The notes under the pieces are model-generated. The model saw nothing but the letters and a program-made list of their open reading frames with translations. It did not search any database and was not told the DNA's origin. Shown one piece after another: positions 56,752-64,000 of a DNA stretch of 64,000 nt. Positions within the stretch are counted from its first letter, which is position 1. Every line of letters begins with the position of its first letter. The stretch comes from Cupriavidus sp. (GTDB taxonomy: Bacteria > Pseudomonadota > Gammaproteobacteria > Burkholderiales > Burkholderiaceae): contig JAPSLP010000026.1 in NCBI GenBank assembly GCA_031180665.1, positions 1 to 64,000 on the forward strand, written 5' to 3'. The translations under genes were made by a program, and so were the position numbers.

Positions 56752-56855
56752 GCGGGCGCGGGCCGCACCCGGCCCGCCGCTCGCGCTCGCCAGCCCTTCG
56801 CTCGATCGCCACCCCGTTTTCACCTGTCCCCACCCTCGTCGATCCACCCGCAGAC

Positions 56856-57755
56856 ATGACGCCGCATCGAACCCCCGCTCCCCGCGCCGCGGCCCCGGCC
56901 ATGCCGCCCGCCGCCCTGCGGGACGACGCGCGCGACTTCCTGCTGACCGACCGCGACTTCGACAAGGTACGCGCGCTGATCCACCGCCGCGCCGGCATTT
57001 CGCTGGGCGCGCAGAAGCGCGAGATGGTCTACAGCCGGCTGGCGCGCCGCCTGCGCGCGCTGCAGCTGAGCGACTTCGCCAGCTACCTGGCGCTGCTCGA
57101 GGCCGACGAGTACTCCGGGGAGTGGGAGTTCTTCACCAACGCGCTGACCACCAACCTGACCTCGTTCTTCCGCGAGGCGCACCACTTCCCACTGCTGGCC
57201 GAACATGCGAAACGGATCGGCCGGCCGTATTCGGTCTGGTGCGCCGCCGCGTCGACCGGCGAGGAACCGTATTCGATCGCGATCACGCTGGCCGAGGCGC
57301 TCGGCGAGCGCGCCGCGACCGTGCTGGCCACCGATATCGACACGCAGGTCCTGGCCAAGGCGCGAACCGGCGTCTATTCGGCCGACCAGGTGGCGCGGCT
57401 GTCGCAGGAACGGCTCAAGCGCTTCTTCCTGAAAGGCACCGGGCAGCGTGCCGGCCAGGTCAAGGTCAAGCCCGAGCTCGCCGCGACGATCGCGTTCGAG
57501 CCGCTGAACCTGCTGGCGCCCGACTGGGGCATCCGCGAGCGCTTCGATGCGATCTTCTGCCGCAACGTGATGATCTACTTCGACAAGCCGACCCAGGGCC
57601 GCATCCTGGAGCGCTTCGTGCCGCTGCTCAAGCCGCATGGCCTGCTGTTCGCCGGCCATTCGGAGAACTTTTCCTACGTGACGCGCGCCTTCCAGCTGCG
57701 CGGGCAGACCGTCTACGAACTGGCGCCGGGCGCTGCCAGGGCCGGAGCCGCCTGA
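56856..57755 (+). CDS. cheR: chemoreceptor methyltransferase CheR
   Basis: A 299-residue enzyme. The N-terminal helical domain (about 25-95) precedes the SAM-binding domain with [26 protein letters not shown] and [24 protein letters not shown] is the conserved CheR helix. It methylates receptor Glu side chains with S-adenosylmethionine. Its stop overlaps the cheD start by one base. Confidence 0.96.
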   Translation: MTPHRTPAPRAAAPAMPPAALRDDARDFLLTDRDFDKVRALIHRRAGISLGAQKREMVYSRLARRLRALQLSDFASYLALLEADEYSGEWEFFTNALTTNLTSFFREAHHFPLLAEHAKRIGRPYSVWCAAASTGEEPYSIAITLAEALGERAATVLATDIDTQVLAKARTGVYSADQVARLSQERLKRFFLKGTGQRAGQVKVKPELAATIAFEPLNLLAPDWGIRERFDAIFCRNVMIYFDKPTQGRILERFVPLLKPHGLLFAGHSENFSYVTRAFQLRGQTVYELAPGAARAGAA

Positions 57756-58402
57756 TGCAGACGCCGCAGCTGCCGGAGGCGATCGCCACCCGCACCTACT
57801 TCGACCGAGAGTTCGGCAAGCAGGCCATCAAGCTGCTGCCCAACGAGTACTACGTCACGCGCGACGACGTGGTGCTGACCACGGTGCTCGGCTCGTGCGT
57901 CGCCGCCTGCATCCGCGACGAGAAGGCCGGCGTCGGCGGCATGAACCACTTCATGCTGCCGGACGACGAGAACGCCGGCCCCGACCGCGTGCTGTCCGCG
58001 TCCATGCGCTACGGCTGCTATGCGCTCGAGGTGCTGATCAACGAGCTGCTGAAGATGGGTGCGCGCCGCGAGCGGCTCGAAGCCAAGGTCTTCGGCGGTG
58101 GCGCGGTGCTGGCCAACATGACCACGCTGAACATCGGCGACCGCAATGCCGAGTTCGTGCTGCGCTATCTGAAGACCGAGGAGATCCGGGTCGCAGCGCA
58201 GGACCTGCGCGGACCGCATGCGCGCCGGGTCAGCTATTTCCCGCAGACGGGCCTGGCGCTGGTGCGCCGGCTGACGCGGCAGGACGACCAGGCGGTCGTC
58301 GAACGCAGCGAACGCGCGCTGGCGCGCGCGATTTCCGCGACGCCGGTACGCGGCGGCGTCGAGCTGTTCGGGCGGCGCGGCGCCGCTCCCACCGTTTCCT
58401 GA
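57755..58402 (+). CDS. cheD: chemoreceptor glutamine deamidase CheD
   Basis: A 215-residue enzyme. Catalytic Cys48 in [12 protein letters not shown] and His65 in [18 protein letters not shown] and [11 protein letters not shown] complete the family pattern. It converts receptor Gln to Glu. The start at 57755 is in a TGATG overlap with cheR. The C-terminus is longer and basic. Confidence 0.95.
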   Translation: MQTPQLPEAIATRTYFDREFGKQAIKLLPNEYYVTRDDVVLTTVLGSCVAACIRDEKAGVGGMNHFMLPDDENAGPDRVLSASMRYGCYALEVLINELLKMGARRERLEAKVFGGGAVLANMTTLNIGDRNAEFVLRYLKTEEIRVAAQDLRGPHARRVSYFPQTGLALVRRLTRQDDQAVVERSERALARAISATPVRGGVELFGRRGAAPTVS

Positions 58403-58424
58403 ATCCGAAGGACCCGCTTTCGAC

Positions 58425-59501
58425 ATGACCGCCGCCGCCAAGATCAAGGTGCTCTGCGTGGACGATTCCGCGCTGATCCGCAGCCTGATGACGGAGATCA
58501 TCAACAGCCAGCCGGACATGGAAGTGGTCGGCACCGCGCCGGACCCGCTGGTCGCGCGCGAGCTGATCAAGCGCCTGAATCCCGATGTGCTGACGCTGGA
58601 CGTCGAAATGCCGCGCATGGACGGCCTCGATTTCCTCGAGCGGCTGATGCGGCTGCGGCCGATGCCGGTGCTGATGGTGTCGTCGCTGACCGAGCGCGGG
58701 TCGGAGATCACGATGCGCGCGCTGGAACTGGGCGCGGTCGACTTCATCACCAAGCCCAAGCTCGGCATCCGCGACGGCCTGCTCGAATACACCGACACCA
58801 TCGCCGACAAGCTGCGCGCCGCCTCGCGGGCGCGCCTGCGGCCCGCGGCATCGCCCAATGCCCCGCCGGCGGAACCGGCGCCGATGCTGCGCACGCCGCT
58901 GCTGTCGACCGAGAAGCTGATCATCGTCGGTGCGTCCACCGGCGGCACCGAGGCCATCAAGGAATTCCTGATGCCGCTGCCGCCCGATGCGCCCGCGGTG
59001 CTGATCGTCCAGCATATGCCGGCCGGCTTTACGCGCTCGTTCGCGCAGCGGCTCGATGGCCTGTGCCGCATCAAGGTCAAGGAGGCCGAGCATGGCGAAC
59101 GCGTGCTGCCGGGCTACGCCTATATCGCGCCGGGCGATCAGCATCTGCTGCTGGCGCGCAGCGGCGCGAACTATGTCGCGCACCTGTCGCAGGAGCCGCC
59201 GGTCAACCGGCATCGGCCGTCGGTCGACGTGCTGTTCGACTCGGCCGCCGTGCATGCCGGCAAGAACGCCATCGGCGTGATCCTGACCGGCATGGGCCGC
59301 GACGGCGCGCGCGGCATGCTGCGGATGCGCGAGGCCGGTGCCTACAACCTGGCGCAGGACGAGCAGAGCTGCATCGTGTTCGGCATGCCGAAGGAGGCGA
59401 TCGCCGCCGGCGGCGCGCACGAGGTGGTGCCGCTGGCGGCGATGAGCCAGCGCGTGATGGCGCGGCTGGCCACATTCGGCACACGCGCGCAGCGAGTTTG
59501 A
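58425..59501 (+). CDS. cheB: chemotaxis methylesterase CheB
   Basis: A 358-residue two-domain protein. Receiver with Asp59 in [16 protein letters not shown] linker follows, then the methylesterase domain (about 165-355) with Ser in GASTGGTEA, His in QHMPAGFT and Asp in [10 protein letters not shown]. CheA-phosphorylated CheB removes receptor methyl groups. Starts 22 bases after cheD. Confidence 0.97.
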   Translation: MTAAAKIKVLCVDDSALIRSLMTEIINSQPDMEVVGTAPDPLVARELIKRLNPDVLTLDVEMPRMDGLDFLERLMRLRPMPVLMVSSLTERGSEITMRALELGAVDFITKPKLGIRDGLLEYTDTIADKLRAASRARLRPAASPNAPPAEPAPMLRTPLLSTEKLIIVGASTGGTEAIKEFLMPLPPDAPAVLIVQHMPAGFTRSFAQRLDGLCRIKVKEAEHGERVLPGYAYIAPGDQHLLLARSGANYVAHLSQEPPVNRHRPSVDVLFDSAAVHAGKNAIGVILTGMGRDGARGMLRMREAGAYNLAQDEQSCIVFGMPKEAIAAGGAHEVVPLAAMSQRVMARLATFGTRAQRV

Positions 59502-59581
59502 CAACACGCGGACGCGGCGCGCTTGCCTGCGCGGCGCGTCCGGATAGACGCAATCATCCACAACCGTACTGGAGCCGTAGA

Positions 59582-59977
59582 GTGGACAAGAACATGAAGA
59601 TCCTGGTGGTCGACGACTTCCCGACCATGCGCCGCATCATCCGCAACCTGCTCAAGGAGCTAGGTTTCGCCAACGTCGAGGAAGCCGAAGACGGCGCCGC
59701 CGGCCTGGAGAAGGTCAAGGACGGCAGCTTCCAGTTCGTGGTCTCGGACTGGAACATGCCCAACATGGACGGGCTGACCATGCTGCAGGGCATTCGCGCC
59801 GATCCCGCGATCGCCAAGACGCCGGTGCTGATGGTGACGGCCGAGGCCAAGAAGGAAAACATCATCGCGGCGGCCCAGGCCGGCGCCAATGGCTATGTGG
59901 TCAAGCCGTTCACCGCGGCGACGCTGGACGAGAAGATCACCAAGATCTTCGAGAAGATCGCCAAGGAAGGGGCTTGA
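59582..59977 (+). CDS. cheY: chemotaxis response regulator CheY
   Basis: A 131-residue CheY. Asp11-Asp12, phosphorylation site Asp56 in [16 protein letters not shown], Thr in MVTAEA and Lys in VVKPF. It binds the flagellar switch FliM when phosphorylated. The GTG at 59582 (DKNMKILVV) has GGAG nine bases upstream and is preferred to the internal ATG at 59594, which lacks one. Confidence 0.96.
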   Translation: MDKNMKILVVDDFPTMRRIIRNLLKELGFANVEEAEDGAAGLEKVKDGSFQFVVSDWNMPNMDGLTMLQGIRADPAIAKTPVLMVTAEAKKENIIAAAQAGANGYVVKPFTAATLDEKITKIFEKIAKEGA

Positions 59978-59987
59978 GGCAGCCGCT

Positions 59988-60626
59988 ATGTCCACCACGT
60001 CGACTATCAATATCGAGTCCGCCGAGCAGATCATCCAGCGCATCGGCAGCCTGACGCGCATGCTGCGCGACAGCATGCGCGAGCTGGGCCTGGACAAGGA
60101 GATCGAGCGCGCGGCGCAGGCGATTCCCGACGCGCGCGACCGTCTGAGCTACATCGCCAACATGACCGAGAAGGCGGCCGAGCGCACGCTGAACGCGGTC
60201 GAGCTGGCGCAGCCGATCCAGGCCAACCTGGAGAAGCAGGCGGAGGCGCTCGACAAGCGCTGGGAGGACTGGTTTGCGCGGCCGGTCGAGCTGGCCGATG
60301 CGCGCGAGCTGGTGCTCGATACGCGTGCCTTCCTGACCGAGGTGCCGACGCAGGCCCGCGCCACCGGCAGCCAACTGCTCGAAATCATGATGGCGCAGGA
60401 CTTCCAGGATCTGACCGGCCAAGTCATCAAGAAGATGATGGACATGATCCAGACGCTGGAGCAGGAACTGCTGCAGATGCTGATCGACAATGTCCCGGCC
60501 GAGCGCCGCGTCGAAGCCACCCCGGCGACGCTGCTCAATGGTCCGCAGGTCAAGCCGGAGGGCAAGGCCGACGTCGTCGCGGATCAGTCGCAGGTGGACG
60601 ATCTGCTGGCGAGCCTGGGGTTCTGA
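59988..60626 (+). CDS. cheZ: CheY-phosphate phosphatase CheZ
   Basis: A 212-residue helical protein. The catalytic region [19 protein letters not shown] contains Asp141 and Gln145, corresponding to the residues that attack CheY-P. The C-terminal peptide [10 protein letters not shown] is the CheY-binding helix. It starts 10 bases after cheY and ends the che operon; the opposite-strand F-box-like gene converges on it 105 bases later. Confidence 0.96.
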   Translation: MSTTSTINIESAEQIIQRIGSLTRMLRDSMRELGLDKEIERAAQAIPDARDRLSYIANMTEKAAERTLNAVELAQPIQANLEKQAEALDKRWEDWFARPVELADARELVLDTRAFLTEVPTQARATGSQLLEIMMAQDFQDLTGQVIKKMMDMIQTLEQELLQMLIDNVPAERRVEATPATLLNGPQVKPEGKADVVADQSQVDDLLASLGF

Positions 60627-60731
60627 GCCAGGCGAAACCGGTTCCGCGCGCACGGCCCGATATGTTGCAGGCCCCGGTCTGCCGGCATGACCGGCTGGCC
60701 GGCTCCCCCACCGGCCATGGCAACGCTTGCA

Positions 60732-62825
60732 TCAGCGGTGGTCGGGCCGCTCCGGTACCTTTCGTTTGAGGCGATTGCCGTCGGCCATTGGCAAGAGCGC
60801 ATCCTCGGCCGGCATCGAGGCACTGAAGTGGGCCCATGCCGGCGCGAACACGTGCGGCATGTCGGCCCGCAGGCAGGCGTCGCGCAGCCAGTACAGCGCG
60901 GAAGCGCACTGGTCCGGTGGCAACGCGCGAACCGCCGTCGCCAGCGCGGGCAGTATCCGTTCGGCGTCCTCCGGTTCGAGGGGCCGGGCGGCGCGTTCGG
61001 CGAGCTTCGTGAACAGCCTGACTTCGTAGCGCCCGCTGGGAGGCAGGCGCAGTCCTTCGTCGATCAGCCAGGGCAGTCGCTCGACGCAGGCGTATGGGGC
61101 GATCGCCAACAGCAGGAAACCGCGGTCCGCCCAGGTCAGCATGCCCAGCAGTTCGGTGAACAGGCGCCGCGCTTCATCCTCGTCACGGGGCCATCTGCAG
61201 AGCGAGACGTCGCCTGGCGCGGCGGGCGCCGTATCGCCGGTGCCAGGTAGCGGGCGTCCGCCGGGCAGCGGCTTCGGGACGACCAGCAGCCTGTGGGCGA
61301 TCGCCGTGAAGGGCCCGCTGCGCATCCGCAGCGGCAGGTCGACCGCCGCGTTGACCATATCGGGCCAATGGCGTGGATCGTCGTCATATACCTGGATCAG
61401 GGCCGACAACAACGCGGCCCGATCGGCATGATCCAGTTCCCGGACAAAGGCCATCATGCGCGGTACCGCCAACCGGGCCGGCACGTCCACAGCCAGTTCG
61501 GCATCGATCATGGCCAGCAACGGCTCGCGGCGCAGTGCCAGGGGCAGGGCGGCTGCGCGATCGCCCAGCGCGAACCAGCGATCCAGGCGGCCGTCGCCGT
61601 CCGGCAGCCGCTGTCCCAGCACGACGAGGACCTGTTGTTGCAGTGCGGCTTCGAGTTCGCGCGACGCCTCGAATACCGCGTGCCAGATCGGCTCGTAATT
61701 CTCTGCGGAGCCCATGCGGTATGCCTGTTCGACGACCCGCTTGATGACGAGCACGGCCAGCGTATCGGGCAGCCAGCTTGCCGCCTGCATCAGGGCAATG
61801 TAGGGCGCGGGGTTCGAGGTGACGTCGTCCAGCTCATCGACGCTGTCCAGCATCGCGATCATCGCCTCGCCGGCCTCGGCCACAGGCATATGGTCCCGCA
61901 CCGCCTCGATCATGCGGTACCAGCAGCTCTCGCGGGGCTCGGCAGGCTGGGCCTGTTCGAGCGCGGCATCGAAGTCGTATGCCGCGCTTTTGGCCAGCTC
62001 CAGCCATATCGGCTGCCGCAGCGCCGGCGGCAGTGCCCGGGCCTCGTCGAAGGCGCGATGCCAGAGCGGCGAGCGGCACGCCGCAAGCACGACATAGCGG
62101 GACGAATCGGCCAGTGCCGTCGCGACCGCCGTCAACAATTGCGCGCGCGCGGGGAGGGTTTGCCTGTCGGCCGCTTCCCTGAGCTTGTGCACCGACGCGA
62201 GCAGTCCTTCGAGCAGGTCGCGCCATCGCTGCTGATTTCGGGACAGTCTGTTGGACAGGTCGGTCAGCGCGGGAACGCGCGCGTCGGCATCCAGCGCCTG
62301 GGCGATCTCGAGCGAGGTCGGGACCGATCGCTGGGCGATGTCATCGAGCGACGTGGTTCGCTTCCCGTCGCCAGGCAACGGTGCCGACGAGGCGGCGGGC
62401 AGCAGCGGGAGCCGGGCCGCAAAGGCGCGATCGAACATGGCAGGATGGAGCTGGTCGAGCGGCATCCGGTGCAGCAGCGAACGGCGCAGCGCCGGGGGCA
62501 GTTTCGCGATCTCGCGCAGGGCGCGCTGGAACCCCGAGTTCGAGACGACCCACGTCAACCGCTCGGCCAGGCGGATGGGCGCGACGAAATCGCGATCGAG
62601 CTTGACATGCATCCGCTTGGACGTGCGCGACAGGGCGACCATGGCGCCGTCCCCCAGCCGCTGGACGACCTGGCGCAGCATGCAATCAGGCAGGGTGTGG
62701 AGCGAGAGTTCTCCCGTGCGGTTTGCCAGGTTGGCGTTGGCCGTGGGATGTTGGACCGGCTCGAGATGGGCCCGTGCCGCGGCGATCGATTGGCCGGATG
62801 GAGAGACGAGGAACTGGAAGGGCAT
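60732..62825 (-). CDS. F-box-like protein with tandem helical repeats, candidate secreted effector
   Basis: A 697-residue protein with no family known to me. Residues about 41-80 resemble a eukaryotic F-box (SLHTLPDCMLRQVVQRLGDG, then ALSRTSKRMH). After it come about ten or eleven loosely repeated helical units, each with an aromatic residue, a Leu-Pro step and Arg-x2-Leu-Leu, for example ALREIAKLPPALRRSLLHRM, FDEARALPPALRQPIWLEL and DRAAALPLALRREPLLAMID. No signal peptide or membrane helix. The N-terminal 40 residues are Ser/Ala/Gln-rich, as in type III substrates. ATG 62825 is chosen over 62840 because GGAGG precedes it. It lies against the direction of the flagellar genes between cheZ and flhB, so it looks inserted. 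Confidence 0.82.
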   Translation of the reverse strand: MPFQFLVSPSGQSIAAARAHLEPVQHPTANANLANRTGELSLHTLPDCMLRQVVQRLGDGAMVALSRTSKRMHVKLDRDFVAPIRLAERLTWVVSNSGFQRALREIAKLPPALRRSLLHRMPLDQLHPAMFDRAFAARLPLLPAASSAPLPGDGKRTTSLDDIAQRSVPTSLEIAQALDADARVPALTDLSNRLSRNQQRWRDLLEGLLASVHKLREAADRQTLPARAQLLTAVATALADSSRYVVLAACRSPLWHRAFDEARALPPALRQPIWLELAKSAAYDFDAALEQAQPAEPRESCWYRMIEAVRDHMPVAEAGEAMIAMLDSVDELDDVTSNPAPYIALMQAASWLPDTLAVLVIKRVVEQAYRMGSAENYEPIWHAVFEASRELEAALQQQVLVVLGQRLPDGDGRLDRWFALGDRAAALPLALRREPLLAMIDAELAVDVPARLAVPRMMAFVRELDHADRAALLSALIQVYDDDPRHWPDMVNAAVDLPLRMRSGPFTAIAHRLLVVPKPLPGGRPLPGTGDTAPAAPGDVSLCRWPRDEDEARRLFTELLGMLTWADRGFLLLAIAPYACVERLPWLIDEGLRLPPSGRYEVRLFTKLAERAARPLEPEDAERILPALATAVRALPPDQCASALYWLRDACLRADMPHVFAPAWAHFSASMPAEDALLPMADGNRLKRKVPERPDHR

Positions 62826-63154
62826 GGCTGCCTCCGTCATGTCGCTGCGCTTTGACGCTGCCGGCGATTACCGGCGCATGGCTGCGCAAGGGGAAGCCCG
62901 GCACCATAGCGGCATGCCCTCAGCGATTCTTTCGAATTGCCGCCGAACTACCGCTATCTCCCGCTTGTCTCGAACCCTGCGCTCGGCTTTCCGGCCCGAT
63001 GATGCACCCTGTTCCCCGGCACCTTCGCCCGCCAGCGCCGGGGGCAACAGAAAAACGGCCCGCTGCCGTTAACCCTGCGAGAAGACCGTTCGCCCCAGCT
63101 TGCGTGCCGGCCGCCATCGCCCAAATAGCGCCGCAATCCCCCGCCTATTCCCCC

Positions 63155-63182
63155 TAATAGCCCGGCTGCCCCGCTCCGATAA
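63155..63182 (+). promoter_or_regulatory. FliA-like promoter before flhB
   Basis: TAATAGCC, 12 bases, TCCGATAA (seven of eight at the -10), with the same 12-base spacer as the site at 44790. It lies 46 bases before the flhB start. The rest of the gap 62826-63227 holds a GC-rich dyad near 63012-63050 but no gene. Confidence 0.55.
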
Positions 63183-63227
63183 TCGACCCCGTCGAAGGGC
63201 GGCATGCCGCTTCGCCACGGAGCGGCC

Positions 63228-64000
63228 ATGTCCGAAGAAAGCGACCTCGAGAAAACCGAACCCGCCTCGCCCCGGCGCCTGGAAAAGGCGCGCGAGGAGG
63301 GGCAGGTGGTGCGTTCGCGCGAGCTTGGCACCTTCGTGATGCTGATGGCCGGCGTGGCCGGCCTGTGGGGGCTCGGCGGCATGCTGGGCCGCAAGCTCGA
63401 TACCGTGATGCGCGCCGCGCTGTCGTTCGAGCCGGCCATGGCCCACGATCCGGCCCGCATGCTGGCCGGTTTCGCGCAACTGGTGTGGGAATCGCTGCTG
63501 GGCGTGCTGCCCTTGCTGCTGCTGTTTGCTCTCGCGGCGCTGCTGGCGCCGATGGTGTTGGGCGGGTGGCTGTTCTCGACCAAGTCGCTGCTGCCCGATT
63601 TCTCCCGGTTGTCCCCGTTCAAGGGGCTGGGGCGGCTGTTCTCCGTGCAGTCGCTGGTCGAGCTGGCCAAGGCCGTCGCCAAGTCGCTGCTGGTGGGCGG
63701 CGTGGGCTTCTGGGTGCTGTGGCGCCATCTGCCGGACGCCGTGGCGCTGATGAACGCGCCGGTGCAGGAGGCGCTGCTGCGCCTGCTCGAGCTGGTACTG
63801 CTGTGCTGCGCGCTGGCCGCCGGCTCGCTGCTGCTGGTAGCCGCGATCGACGTGCCCTGGCAGTTCTGGGACTACTTCAAGAAGCTGCGCATGACCAAGG
63901 AAGAGGTCAAGCAGGAGCACAAGGAAAGCGAGGGCAACCCGCACGTCAAGGGCCGGATCCGTCAGCTGCAACGCCAGATGGCGCGGCGCCGGATGATGGC
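63228..64000 (+). CDS. flhB: flagellar export apparatus protein FlhB, N-terminal part
   Basis: The first 257 residues of FlhB. The start EESDLEKTEPASPRRLEKAREEGQ is diagnostic, and four hydrophobic segments follow (about 33-55, 88-110, 140-165, 185-210). The cytoplasmic linker FWDYFKKLRMTKEEVKQEHKESEGNP leads to the cleavage domain; the NPTH autocleavage site lies beyond the window. It is part of the flagellar type III export gate and sets substrate switching. GGAG precedes ATG 63228. Confidence 0.96.
   Translation, partial: MSEESDLEKTEPASPRRLEKAREEGQVVRSRELGTFVMLMAGVAGLWGLGGMLGRKLDTVMRAALSFEPAMAHDPARMLAGFAQLVWESLLGVLPLLLLFALAALLAPMVLGGWLFSTKSLLPDFSRLSPFKGLGRLFSVQSLVELAKAVAKSLLVGGVGFWVLWRHLPDAVALMNAPVQEALLRLLELVLLCCALAAGSLLLVAAIDVPWQFWDYFKKLRMTKEEVKQEHKESEGNPHVKGRIRQLQRQMARRRMM

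Noticed and set aside
62841..63227. Hrp-type box (TTCG-N16-TTCG) before the F-box-like gene.
   Set aside because: CGAA occurs at 62933, 62944 and 62971 on the plus strand, but no pair has the 16-base spacing.

Overview
The window is GC-rich chromosomal DNA from a betaproteobacterium, most likely a member of the Burkholderiales. The evidence is the 5S rRNA sequence, a tripartite-tricarboxylate (Bug/TctC) binding protein, an H-NS of the short Bordetella/Burkholderia type, a pca thiolase operon, and the order flhDC-motAB-cheAWRDBYZ-flhB typical of Burkholderia, Ralstonia and Cupriavidus. Genus cannot be fixed from this sequence alone. No tRNA, CRISPR array, insertion sequence or prophage was seen.

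Layout. 1-150: the end of an rRNA operon (5S plus terminator). 259-9375: housekeeping and metabolic genes: GIY-YIG protein, DegP-type periplasmic protease, PhyH dioxygenase, PcaR-like IclR regulator, MFS exporter, YggT, MarR and dienelactone hydrolase. 9605-12852: a coupled lipid/phosphodiesterase pair (PLD-VTT fusion plus EEP phosphatase). 12837-16684: two sigma54-type activators facing apart and a degenerate histidine kinase. 16943-29697: a stress and DNA-repair island with small hydrophilic, glycine-zipper and PRC-barrel proteins, Ku, a hybrid kinase, LigD, several small secreted or low-complexity proteins, a secreted Nuc-type PLD nuclease and dodecin. 30116-34874: the pcaIJF operon of the beta-ketoadipate pathway with a candidate PcaR operator, an SDR and a Bug binding protein. 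35411-41802: SulP transporter, PadR regulator, nitronate monooxygenase, a tyrosine-recombinase-like protein and galE.

41955 to the end: a motility region. H-NS and an EAL phosphodiesterase precede a chemotaxis set (CheY-like, CheW, Aer-like receptor, MCP). Then come flhDC (master regulator), motAB (stator), cheA-cheW-cheR-cheD-cheB-cheY-cheZ and the start of flhB (export gate), which is cut by the window end. Four FliA-like promoter elements lie in this region. A 697-residue F-box-like protein with tandem helical repeats sits on the opposite strand between cheZ and flhB; it is the most unusual gene here.

Cross-links. Ku and LigD (about 3 kb apart, same strand) form a two-component end-joining system with a hybrid kinase between them. 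The PcaR-like regulator at 4087 probably controls pcaIJF 26 kb away. H-NS, c-di-GMP turnover (EAL) and FlhDC are placed so that they could jointly control motility. Four copies of an intergenic double-hairpin repeat are scattered through the window, one of them inside the che operon. All functional names come from reading motifs and family resemblance by eye; no database search was run.
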